From the NCBI GenBank assembly GCA_013396755.1, contig VWZF01003897.1:280048-344047 (forward strand): DNA of 64,000 nt, read 5' to 3'. Source of the stretch: Sclerurus mexicanus (Eukaryota > Chordata > Aves > Passeriformes > Furnariidae). The notes under the pieces are model-generated. The model saw only the letters and a program-made list of their open reading frames with translations. It made no database searches and was not told the origin of the DNA. Within the stretch, counting starts at the first letter, position 1, and the number at the start of each line of letters is the position of its first letter. The position numbers and the translations under genes were made by a program. Below, in pieces: positions 37,301 through 49,200 of the stretch.

Positions 37301-40300
37301 TGGTGGGCATCCCTGCAGCATCCCTTCTTCCCTCTGTTTAGGGCCACCAGCATCACCTCCCCACGAAAACCAGCCACCAGCCACCTCACGAAAACAAACG
37401 TGTTTAAGCTGAGACTGCAGCAAGCACGGGCTTTGCTCCTGTAGCAAAGGCTTCCTCTTGGCAAAGTCACCCACTGTTTTCTCAGCTGCACCTTGAAACT
37501 ACAAGCACTTCATAAAAAATAATACGGAGGAATACAGGAAGCAAGTTACACTCCCTCTGTGTTGAGGGATCAGACAAAACCCTCTATTAGTGTTAAGGAG
37601 ATGGGGAGGGAGGTGCTTTCTTCTGGGAGGCAGAGGAACCAGGGCTGTGACTCAGTCCTCCCACTGCCCTACTGCCAGCCCAGCCTGTGAGTTACCCCTG
37701 CCCTGCTCTCCCTGGGCTTCCCTCTCTGCTCTCCCTTCCAAGTGCCTCAGGCAGACCTGACACACAGGGGTGCCCACTGTGGCGAAGGCTTTGAAACTCC
37801 TCCTCTGGGCAGGTAAGAAAAAAAGGAGAGTATTTCCTTTAATCCTTGCCGTGAGCCTGGTAGAATTACATCAGTTTACAACAGATGAGTTTTAACATGG
37901 AAGGAGGAAAACAAAGTAAAACAGAGATAAAAATTCTCAGATGGGGGTTTTTGAGGCACTTATTGCCATTTTTACTCTTCTACACACCTGTTTTACACTT
38001 CCAGGGATAACAAGCAGCTAATACTAACAGCAAATAGTCTACCATTCCCATACCAGAGTTAAACCAAGAAATTAAATAAGAATCTGCCTTGCTTTGAATT
38101 GTGGCTGAATTTAACAGTTGGATGTCAAAGTCAGATTAAATCACAAAAAACCAAAACCAAAAACACCAACCAACCAAAAATTCTTTATTTGCAACTACAA
38201 ATACATTGAGGTTTACCAGGATTGAAAGGACTGGAGTGGTTTTCTTGCTACTTGATGAAAGGGAATCAGCAGGCCAAAAGACCATTTTTAAGCTGTCTTG
38301 AAAGACAAACTTAAAAGAAATACTCTATAACCCGAGGGGAAGGTGGTAGGGTGGGATAGAGTTTTTTCCTCCTGTTGATTAAAAACACACCTTGGGCACA
38401 ATTCTAATCTGATTTAAGCATCACGTGAGGTGTATTTATTACATGGGAAAATTGCCTCAGTGCATTCACTGACACAGTTTGGATCCAGCCTGTAGCAGCC
38501 ACTCTGCATGCAGAGGACTCAAGTAGGCAGAGATGAAATGCGGGGGAGGGAAGGGCAGCCAAGAAGCAAAAAGGGAATATCTGGGGGAAAACCACCTAAA
38601 AACCAGCAGAAAGTGTCATGAGCATGTCCTGCTCCTGAAAACTGCGGGGCAGTGACGTCCAAGAAGGGTGGGACCACTGGCAGAGGGGAAGAGAGAGTAT
38701 GAGGGGGAACCAGTGGCGTCTGAAAGGTCTTGGAGCCACACCATAAAACTGAGCAAATTATAGCTGGCGAAATAACGTGTGAAGTAACGTGTTCCTGAAT
38801 GTCGTGCTACTGCTTGTAGCCTGGAGGCACAGGAACCCCAGAACAAGGATCAGGCAGCAACACTCTGCTCTTGCAGATGGATCAGGGATTGTCTGTGGGT
38901 CCCTGGGACTATGGGACACCCACTTCTCAATACAGGCAGCTAGAAAGCTACACCTCAGTGGAGTTATTGGACCTGACATCAACATGCTGCATGCGTGGGA
39001 TAAGGGAGGCAGCGGGAGGGAAACAGCCAGGCTCTCATATAACCATGAGTCTCTGCTCCAAAAGGAGGACTTATTATTCAAAAATAGCCAGTTTCCTGGG
39101 CAACAGCCCAGGGCAGTACTTTGCCAGTGGTCTGTAGAAACCAAACCCATCCTTTCCGCTTTGCTGCCGGCCAAAGGAATTGCAATTGGCTCCCCATATC
39201 ACAGTTACTCCTCTTTCCTAGTAACATCATCACAAATGTCTCCAGGGTTAAACCCCAAATTCTCAGAGTAGGTCAGTCGATTACCACAAGACTTCAGCAG
39301 GTCCTGGATAGTGCTGCAACCCGAGCAGCAAGTCTAGAATTACTGTCTTGGAACTGAAGCGCGCTCCAGATCCTTATAAACCAACATGCTTCCTTTGGAA
39401 AACTCTCCCTGCAAACCTCTGGCTGCACCAAAAAGCACATTTAGTCCAGTCTCATCCCTACTCACAGCTGGAAGGACTCTTCTGCAGTGTCATAGTCCCG
39501 TTGTATGGAAGCTGGAGGTCCAGGGGATGAGGTTATGCCTACAGCAGAGATTGAAGCAAGGGGGTGGTGCATATACAGGGGAAAATGTCATAGAAATGGC
39601 ATTAATTATTAATATTCACCAAAGTTCCTGAGGGCCCAGTGGGAGCTGGGAACCCAGAGTGCCGAACACTGCACAAGGCTTTATCCCTGCCAGGGGATGG
39701 GGCACTATAGAGGAAAAAACCTATGTAATGTACAACACAATACAAGAAACGCCTTGCCCCAGGCCATGGAAAGCAATTTCCATAGGTGAGATTATCGTGG
39801 TAGAAACATTTTACGTCACTCACTGACATACAAAAGCAACTCCTGTCGACTGCCTCCTCAAAGAGATCCTGTTTTCTCTAAATTAGGTGTAAAATGTACA
39901 GTACAGGCCACATTAGGACATGGGGAAACCAGCCAAGTCTTCAGATAACCAAAGCATCGCCTAAACTTTGGCAAACAGATGCATATGCGGAAGATACTGA
40001 TGGCTATATCTGTTGCCAAGTTCCAGTCTTGTACATACCTTCTGAAGGTGAATTTGGGACAATTACTTATGCAAAAGCATTGTCCTCACTTTAGAAGTCA
40101 AAAAGACAGAGGAAATCATGGCAAAATGGGTTAGGAAGGGGCCTCAGGAAGATTTCTGTTCTACCCCCTGAGCTGAGGAAGAGTCACACAGGTCTAGTTA
40201 GTGTGGTCCTTGGCTCTGGGACTGAGACAAATGCATATTAGTGTGAAAGAAACCACATATTGACGTTTTATGTGACTTCTCACAAAGCTGCGTGGTCCAG

Positions 40301-43254
40301 AAGGGTAGATTGTGGTTGCAGCAACTGGATTTCTTATTCATTAGATCTCTGGCTGCATCTTAAAGCGTGCATTGTATTGCACAGGTCAGACTTTGCTGCT
40401 ACCAGTGCCATCAAATAATTTGTAATTGACTCCATAATTCACTTATATTTTTCTGGCAAAACACCTGACACTCCTATCTATGTAAGTTCCTTACAGTGTA
40501 TATGATAATAATGACTTATTTCACCCTTGTCATTGTCTCTCCTCAGTTTTGAGACCCTGCGTGTCAGGTCTGGTTGAGCAGCTGCCCATCCACCAGACTC
40601 TGCCAGCGAGTGATGCCCTTCAGTGAGGGTGTAGAACTGCCCCTCATGGAGTAACCTCCTCTTAAGAGGTACACGTCCCTACTGGAAGCTCCAGCTGGTG
40701 GCCCTTCCACCACATCAGGGGCCTGTGGGCTCCTCCCAGGGGCACATGGGGAGGGAAATACCCTCCTTCCCTATTGGAAGTCACTTTCAACATGTGGCAT
40801 AGAAGAGGGAAAAATAAAACAAGTTTTGAAAGCATAACTCAAGTCTGAAGGGCTTGAGAGAAGTGCTTGGATGTCGAGGTCCGTTCAAACTATCCAGATC
40901 TCTTGGGTTTGTGGCAAATGGGTTGTGAGATTTCCAAGGCACTTGCCTGTTAGGAGGTTATCACTATTACAGGGAGTGTAGGAAGCAACCCAGGGTTGTT
41001 TCATCCTGAATTCTACATGCATAGAAGTCCAGGAGACAGCTACTGCTTTGGTGCAATGACTGCCACTAAAAAACAACAAAAAAAGAACAGAAAGTCTGTC
41101 TCTATTTTTATCTCTGCTCCTTCCAGTTTTTCCCCTCGTCCTCAGTTTGGTGCCTGGTGCTGACATTTGAACCCCCACGCAGGTAGAGTAAACGTGCCCC
41201 TGCAATCTGGCAGTGCTGCACATCCACTTTGCACCAGTGTAAATTATTTAGCAGCATTCCAGACAGCAGCAATCAGGTCAACACCATCCACCCCTCTCAC
41301 AAACGCTGTGCTTTTTGCTCTTGCCTCGTTCACTTAATCTGAAAGGTCACTGCAACTGGAAGCCTACGTTTATTCCTTTATATGGAAAATATAATACTAC
41401 TTATTTCCTTCCTGAGAAGCCAGAAGTGCTGGAACAACCATTTCTTTCACAGCATTACTGCACTTCTGCTTCTTGTCCTGTCTGGAATCTAGAGTTTCAA
41501 AAGGGCACAGAATAATGGGAGAGTTATGATGAACGTTTCTGGAAAGTAAAGAAGGGAAATATTGCTTTGAGTTGTCTCTAAAAGTGAAAATGACTATGTA
41601 TTTAAAATCAGTTCCTCCACCTTGCCTGCCTTTGTGGTCCCAGGAGCCATCATTCAGAGCAATCACTAGGGTTTCCCAATCAGCTCTTCTGAATGGACGT
41701 TTTTGGGTCTTTAATCAGCTTTGACTGATCACTGCAAAATGATAAAGAAATAAATCCATATTAATGATGTGAACCCACACAGTTAACCCACCCTTTACTT
41801 TTAATTGAAGCTGTCAGCGTTTTGTGACAGAGGTGTAAGCAGTTTAGTAAATCGTGTACTTCTGCAGTTCTTCCCTGTGGATCCCCTCAGTTCCTGTGCC
41901 AGAACTGAAAGCAAGCTCAGCTGTAAGGCAGCAATTGCACGGGTCTGTGGGACAGAATTTCCCGGTGTGTGTCAAGAAAACAGTTTCACTCATTGACGAG
42001 GTGAAAATTCAGAAACCCCACATTTTATTCCAGAACCGCAGTTCTGCAAACTACAAACTGGATTTCTGAACTCTTCTGCATAGTTTGAGCTCTTACTTAT
42101 TTTAGCTCTGAGCCTCCCATGGGGCATTCCTGGTTATTTTGAGAATTTCTGATGGGCAACAGCCCTGGCATTGCCCTGATTTCTGCATTACTCAGTGACC
42201 AGAGCCTCAGTGTTTAAAAGCCGTTTGCTTCCATGAGCACAGATGTGATATTTGATGCATGTGATACCTGGAGACCAAGGGTGAAACTCAGCCCTTGGGA
42301 GCTTTCATGGAGCTTTGCTCTCACTCTTATCCATACAATCTACAACATTCCTGCTCAGGAGCGATAGGTGAAAGGCACGAAAGGCATGAGGAAAAGTCTT
42401 TATAAAGAATAAAACAAATAGGCCAAGTTTTGCTCTTACACACGACTTCTAGCGTGCCAGAAAAAAAAAGAAATAAAAGCTTCTCTAGGTCTCCAGACAT
42501 ACTCACTGTAGTGTAATGATGATGATAAATGAAAATATGTTCTCTTTAGCCTTTCATCTTCGGGTGAGTTTTTTTTTTAGTTTGTTTATGCGTTTTTTTG
42601 CTTTTAAATTAAGAGCCTAAAAAGATAAATTCTTCCAGACAAAGAAATAATTCCTTATGAAAGCGCAATAGATCCCTTGCAGTGGTACCTCAGGTGTGCC
42701 TGCTGTATTCGTACAGAATGGATTCCTCTCTCTCTGTCTCGTACAGCGTTTTACTCCACCAGACACGCTCTGAAAACGGGCATGAAATGAAGGGCTGGGT
42801 GAATGGCAGCAGCTAAACTAGAACGAGAGGCCCGGGCACCCACAGTGCATTGTAAGCAGGTTTTCTTTAACCTCTGGCAAGTAGCTAAATTCAGTCTGAA
42901 GAGGAGTGGCAATGTACTTACCACCAAGTCAAAAAACACCAGATAGGTCAGTACCTTGTGAAGACATTGTCTGCAGTGACCAAGATTTCTTTTTCACTAT
43001 TTATTAAATTTTTTTAACCTGTGGATGTCTTTATGGGAGAAAGGTTTTTTTTTTCCTTCTACTGGAATTATTAAAAAAAAATAAAACTCTGTCTTTACTC
43101 ATTATTTTTACATTTCCCTCAGTAAAGAGGTCATCCACACTTTTTTTTTTCCTTCTTTTTATACTTTTCATTGGAAGAAAATCACTTACAAGCCACGGGA
43201 AAAGAAAGAATGACCTTGGAGCTCCATAAATCAATGTGACAGGTGATTCAATCA
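34367..43254. other. Non-coding unique sequence, no gene seen
   Basis: The longest frames are 160 codons on plus (38789-39271) and 138 on minus (38758-39174). They overlap almost entirely on opposite strands and neither is recognised. An A/C tract lies at 38142-38180. The stretch around 35570-35760 has scattered CpG and looks non-repetitive. No transposon, tRNA or promoter was identified. Confidence 0.5.
38142..38180 (+). repeat. (CAAAA)n-like A/C low-complexity tract
   Basis: About 39 nt of A and C only, with irregular CCAAAA and CCAAC units and no G or T. It is similar in character to the tract at 23462-23547, but the two share no long exact match. Confidence 0.8.
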
Positions 43255-43510
43255 GCCACACGCCTCCCCTGACTCCAGCAGCTGCTGACCCTCCCGGAGC
43301 ACGCCGAGCGCAGGTCCCAGCGGCCGCGCCAGCGCTGAAGGAGGCAGCGGGTCTGCACTTCTAAAAGCACTGGAGCCTGGCTGAGGAAATCACTGACACG
43401 AGAAAAATGGGGAGGACTGAATATTTAATCTGCACGTGCCCCCACGTTGTATTTTCTCCGCGTGCTCCATCAGCGACGCTGGAGAACCTGCAGCTTCCAA
43501 GGGGGTTTTG
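43255..43510. promoter_or_regulatory. Small CpG-rich patch
   Basis: About ten CpG fall within 43261-43350, including CGGCCGCGCCAGCGC around 43321-43335. More follow to about 43490 (CCGCG, GCGACGC). The flanks are AT-rich and CpG-poor; T runs lie at 43043-43054 and 43141-43150. The patch is shorter than usual island criteria. An 88-codon plus frame begins at 43436 but is unrecognised. A weak promoter, a conserved element or a GC-rich unique patch are all possible. Confidence 0.35.
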
Positions 43511-44362
43511 TTCCTACGAGTGATCCTTCAAGCCCGTGCCTGCAATTTTTGTGCACTTCCCAAGCATGCACTTCACGAGCTTTTAAGAGAGTTACAACAA
43601 GATGAGGGGAAATACTGTTTGCTCTCAAACGGGAGGAGCAGAACTGGACAGGCTGCTGAGTGCCACCAGGAGACCTTCACGTGGTGGGCCAAATCCTCCT
43701 GAAATTCAGAGTGGCCCATCATATCAGAATTACTGCTACGTTTTTATGGCATTGTTTTGGGTTTATTCAGATGGATTTAGTAAGACAGATCAACACAGTT
43801 GTTTGCGTCTAAGTCAAGATACAATTTAAGCCTGCAACCAAAAAAATGTACTTCATCTCCTCTGATAGTCCTTGTTTTTCTCCTCACTTGAAATCTTTTC
43901 ACATTGCTATCTCCAAATACCCTGTAAATTCAACAGTTCACAGTGCTTTACCAGGAGTGAAACCTGACCTCCCAACTTTACTCCTTCAGGACACCGAAGG
44001 AAGCACAAAGAAAGATCCATGAAGCTTTCCTATCAACACTGAAAAGTCCCATCTCTGAAAGGAAGTTGCCATTATGCTCCTAGCTTTGCAAAATCTGATT
44101 TGAATGAGTATTTAACAAGCCCTGGGGATGGGCAGGTTCCTTACATTTATTTAGGATCAAGTCTCTGAGCCTCTATACTTTGGGGTTTGTTTTAGGAAAG
44201 GACATTGTACAGATTAATTCACTGAAAGAAAATGAAAATGTGGAACTGAAACCAGAAAACTGTCAACCTTATTTTAATAGAGCTTGTAAAATCGATGTCT
44301 TTCTTGGGGGAAAAGCAGTGGAAAAGTTCTGAAATGTATGTGAACTAGTTCCTCTAGATGCT
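43511..44362. other. Non-coding sequence, no gene seen
   Basis: AT-rich, CpG-poor sequence with only short open frames. It shows no repeat before the interspersed element at 44363. Confidence 0.6.
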
Positions 44363-44450
44363 GGAACATAAGTTCTGCCAGACCGTCTCAGCTGAAAGAC
44401 CCATCTAGCCCAGTGGCCTGGTTTAAAAACACAAACAGTGGAAGCTCAAG
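44363..44450 (+). mobile_element. Ancient amniote interspersed repeat fragment
   Basis: The order GGAACATAAG, then CTGCCAGACCGTCTCAGCTG, then GACCCATCTAGCCCAGTGGC and CCTGGTTT, then CAGTGG follows a widespread sauropsid repeat, which I recall as 'gaacataagaa.ggcca...gggtcagaccaaaggtccatctagcccagta.cctg...cagtgg'. I cannot say with certainty whether that family is classed as CR1-related or as a SINE. The copy is strongly diverged and about 90 bp long, so it is old and inert. Confidence 0.6.
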
Positions 44451-44505
44451 GTAAAAGACCCATGTAATATAACAGCTATTTATATAAAGCATTTGTTATA
44501 AAGCA

Positions 44506-44519
44506 ATTGTGATCACAAT
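44506..44519. repeat. 14-bp perfect palindrome
   Basis: ATTGTGATCACAAT is its own reverse complement. It contains a BclI-type TGATCA core. A palindrome this long is mildly unusual by chance, but no role is evident. Confidence 0.7.
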
Positions 44520-45145
44520 GACCTCCCAGCTGCTGCCAAATGAGAGCTTCAGAGGGCTCTGTCATGGTCCACAGCATTTGGTGATTACTAAAAGGTCTAC
44601 CCTTCCTGTTAAATTGTATTTTTAAAATTGTTTACAGCTCTAGACTCTAGTACGTCCTGCAGCAATGAGATATGGGAATACTGCCATAAGGTTTGTGGAA
44701 GAGGAAAGCCCAACATTTCTTCACTTTCATCTAAAGCTGCTGAATCATAATTTCATTGCAAGCCTTTAGTTTAACACAGAAATAGGAAGCTGCAAATGAT
44801 TAAGTGATCCCCCATTTGTTTTCTCTGCACTATACACGAATTCACAGCCCTGCCTCCCCACACCATCTCTTTAGGAAACCTGCAAAGTCCTGGTCCTCCT
44901 TGTCCTGAGGGCATCTCATGCCTGGGATAACCCCCTGTTACATTTGTCCACAGCTATTCCACTTCTGCTGCCTGTTTGGGTTGTGTTGGCCCAGAATCAC
45001 ATGCAACTGCCAAGATCTAAGCACAGCATGGATATATCTATACAATTATGTAGTTTTATGTCTTCCTTTGGTTAATAGAAAGTAAACAGACCTATACACA
45101 CACAGAGAAGAAAGGACTACCCTGCCTCAGGTGGCTGCACCCCTG

Positions 45146-45180
45146 CCTTGCCTTGCCTTGCCTTGCCTTGCCTTGCCTTC
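45146..45180 (+). repeat. (CCTTG)n microsatellite
   Basis: Six perfect CCTTG units (45146-45175) are followed by CCTTC. This is the longest regular pentanucleotide array in the window and could vary in length between individuals. Confidence 0.97.
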
Positions 45181-46162
45181 CCGAAGGAACAGCTGATTTT
45201 TCATGGCGTGGCTCCTTTTTGTACACTCTTCCACACATGGTCTTGATCAAGGGGAAGTTTTGTGGCTAACGCTACAAAGAAAATCAGGCTGATTTACTGT
45301 AATGGTCCTTTCTTGGCCTGGAAATGGGAAAAAAACTGTGGTGCCCAGAAATTTTGGAGGACATACTCCCCCAGCCTCAGGAAGGAAAATGAGGGAGGAA
45401 AGTTCTCTAACCCCTTTCTCTTACGAATTACTTTCCTTCTACTCACCATGTTTTCTGTTATTATTTTTTCATGGATCTGCTTCCTCCAGTACCTTAGTGC
45501 CATCTTTCCTCCCTCAAATAAGCCCATTAGGCACGTTCAGCTTCAAAAGCTAATAGGTGGATGTGCAAACAACCACTGGCACAGACACGATCATTAATAA
45601 TGAGCAGTGGTGAGCACGGTCTTGTGCTTTTCCCCTTCAATTGCAGAGCATCAGCTGTATTCACGTATGTTGCTTAAACTCCGTCCCACAAAATAACCCA
45701 GACTCAGGGGAGCAGAAACCAGTCCTGATCATTTTAGGCAGGCTTCTAGTCACCTTCAAAGTCGTAGTTTTCTCAGCCAGCAGTGGGGAACGTGCCGAAT
45801 GTGAAATGCTCAAATGAAGAGCAGCCCTTCCTTTGGCATAAGAAACTCTCAACTGCAGTTGTTCATGCAGGAAATCCCTGAAACTAATCTGTCCTTAGAC
45901 AGGTTGCATGGCTACATCATTTCATGCTGGTTTTTTGGGGGGAAGATCAGTGTAAAGCATAGACCAAAAGACATGGAAAATATTTAGGAAGAGAACACAG
46001 ACCGTGCCTCTCAGCTGGGAAGTTAACTTCTGTGGAGATGGAAAAGCTTGGAAGAATAGAGACTGCTGGTTTGTTTAAAAAAATATATATTAAAAAAAAA
46101 AAAGAAAGAGGAAAGGTTTATGGTACATTCACACTGAAGTCCATCTGAAGCTTAAATAATAA

Positions 46163-46208
46163 ATTAAATAATTCTTGATTATTACATTAAATAATTCTTG
46201 ATTATTAC
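46163..46208 (+). repeat. 23-bp perfect tandem duplication
   Basis: The 23-nt unit from ATTAAATAATTCTTG to TATTAC occurs at 46163-46185 and again, identically, at 46186-46208. A third copy starts with AT and then diverges. Perfect identity implies a recent event or polymorphism. Confidence 0.95.
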
Positions 46209-49200
46209 ATTTAGTAGTCAGGGAATAGATTAAAGGCTACATTCTTAGTTGGAGCAAATTAATTTAATTTTATAAAGATGAATAGAGGTTTGCATAAAGC
46301 ATAAGCTTTATAATTTGTAGGTGTGTAATAGATTTCTTTATTTTCATTTTAAGGCTAACAACGGAATAATTTAAGGGAGAATCATGAATGGATGAAAGGA
46401 AAAGGGTAACATGGGAGCTTGTGCCAATGCTCCAGTTGCTCTGAAGGGTCAAGTTGTGAAAGTTCTCATTGAAGCTACAGTGAAACATTTCTGTCTCTCA
46501 CTTCATCTGCTTCAGGGAGTTCCAAAGAGATACACCACTGCCTTCCACAAATTCAGTCTTTCGTCCTGTATAGCTTCATTTCTTGGAACATTTTTGGTCT
46601 CCCTCATAAAGTAAAATGGAGGAAATTAGCAGATGAAAAAAAATATTTCTAAAGATTTAAACCACCAAATTATTCTTGGGACCATGGAGGTGACAAAGAA
46701 TAGCTTTTTTGGATAAAATCCGTAAAATGTTAGTTGCAAAAAAATTCTAGTAAATTTATTGGTGTAATGAACTGTCCAGGTATGGTATTTTTTTCTCTCC
46801 ATTATTTTTTTGTTTGTTTGTTTTTAACCAGCAGGATCCCTTGTAAGGCGGGGGATACACACACAAGGAGATAACCTCGTCTGCCTAAGACCCTTGCCAG
46901 GCATTGTATTCAGATTATTCAGATGCCTCTTCCCTCTACAATAATGAGGTATTTCATAATTTGTCACATAGCTGCAGTTCCTTTAATATAGGAATCCCTG
47001 TTGCAAATGGGAAGCTGACACACAGCTAAACCCTGGAGAAGGTATTTAGGAACTTAAATCCCCTTGCACTGAGTTATTCCGTGGTGTAATCTTTGTGTTG
47101 CTCTCTGACTGGCTGCAGCAGGCTCTCCCCTTTACTATTTTACATAGTAAAAACTCCTGTTTTCCATACAAACCCTGCTATAGGACTCAGGATCAAGGGT
47201 CTAGAAGTATTTGATTTTGACGATGAGATACAGATATTTTTCTTTCACATAATGGAAGAGTTAATTAATGTTTTACTTAGCAGAAAAATGAAATTCCATC
47301 CAACTCACCAGTCAGCAGAACACGATTTTTACACCTGCAGTGAAGGGGCATATGTCTTTTGTACCTGAGTAAAGGGGAGAGGATGACACAGGGGATGCAC
47401 ACACCTGGAAAGCACCATACAGGGACTGAACAGCCTAGCACTGCTTGGGCAAGAACCTGGCTGGATGATATAGCAGGCAGAGCAGTATAACAATGTTTTC
47501 ACTTTTCTAATAATTTCAAAAGTAGGCACTGAAATAATCCTTCAAATGCAGTGCAAGGGGGGACACAGCACAGCTACCTTCAGATGGGACTTGTCTGTTA
47601 AAACCACAACTTAACACAGCCTGGATAATTAATACATGGTATGATCCTAGGACAGGGATAACAATTGTTCATCTGCTGAACTTCACTCAGTGTCTTAATT
47701 AATCCCGTGACTGAACACGAAGAGAATGGAGATTTACTTTCATGTTGTTTTGAATCTATTTGTTTGCACCCTTTAGCTTAAAAGGCTCACAAACCCTAAT
47801 ACACTGTTAAGTGGTCCTCTGAATTTGGATGTCTAACACGTTAGAAGTTCTATTACAGAGCAACATCACTGCACTCTTCATCCTGTTTTTTGGTACAATA
47901 CATATTCAACCCTCTTGGAGGAACTGCAGAATCTGAGAGAAAGGAGGTGAGGGTGCAACAGTGAGTGTAATGCCACACCTGGGATTGCTCAGAAGGAGCT
48001 ATTTGGACACTGCCCAGGTGGAGCCACAGACATGAGCAAGACAAGCTGCAGGTCCTTCCCATGCTAAAAAAAGATTCATGGAGTCCTCTGGGTTCTCCAG
48101 ACAAACAAATGACTCTCCTTCCAAGGACAGCCAGGCTGCAGTTGCCAAGCTGGCTGTTTCTGCAAGGGCAGCCATGGGTTTGGGGACTCCCTCTGAGCCT
48201 GTATACTTTGGCAAACCCCCCAGTTTTCTTGGAGGCCTTTGTGGGCTCAACAAGGGAGGCGGAGAAGGTACTCCAAACCTCAAAATGGCCTTCAAGTAAC
48301 AGCTGGGAAATCGGAGCAGGGACCCAAATCAAACACATTCAGAGATTTGGGAAGGAGAGCCACTCCTTCATCAGCTGACAAAGAGAAAGCAGAGGAGACC
48401 GTAGCACTGAGAGGAAGGTGACCTGCAAATTTCCCACTCAAAAAGTCCTCCAGAATGCACTTAAGTCCTTTGGACTGCACTCCTTTGATGGTCACAAAAA
48501 CACGGCTGCACCTCCGTTTTCTATCACATTCCAGAAGGTTAAAAAAATTATTTCTATAGAAAACTATTTGTTTAATCCTTCTAATCTCTTCGAGTGTGTT
48601 TTCTGTGTTTGTTATTCAGTTCTGATCTTTAGATCTATGGGATTAAATTTGTATTGTAGAAGAGCCTGGAGTGTTGCTTTTCAGTTTTATTTTATTGAAG
48701 GGGGAAAACCCCTCCAAGTTTAAATTAGTGGAATAAATGTCAAATGACCCAAGCAGAGGTTCATCAAGTTCACAGCACTACAAGTCAGAGCAAGCTATGG
48801 ATTTAGAAAGCATGAACCATGAGAACAATTGCAACACAGATCCACTGAAAACTCCAGAGTCCCTAAAGAATTGCACAGCTGGTTTAGGCGTTCTACATCT
48901 ATCTTCCCTGGGTGCATGCTTTGATCATTTTCCCACAGTGACATTTATTTCAGATTTTGTGACCTCCTCCCTAATTCTTTGTTGCCTCGCTCCTCAAATG
49001 CCTGGTTGCTTCTTATGCTCTACGCAAAGTGAGTCTGGGGTGGTTGTAAAAAGTCACTGAATTGAAACAAGTCTACTGCCCATGGGCCGTTCACTTTGTA
49101 TGGGAGTATGCAGCTCTCTCTGTAGTTCTAGGAGGCAAAGAAATAGTGGGTCTTGCTGGTTGGCTTCCTGCTCTCCCCCTCCCCTGTCTTTTTTTAAAAT

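Noticed and set aside
38789..39271. 160-codon plus frame overlapping a 138-codon minus frame
   Set aside because: The two cover the same DNA on opposite strands and neither resembles a protein family; a locally stop-poor composition explains both.
47853..48338. 161-codon minus frame with several overlapping plus frames
   Set aside because: No domain, no splice context and no similarity; the same stretch is open on both strands.
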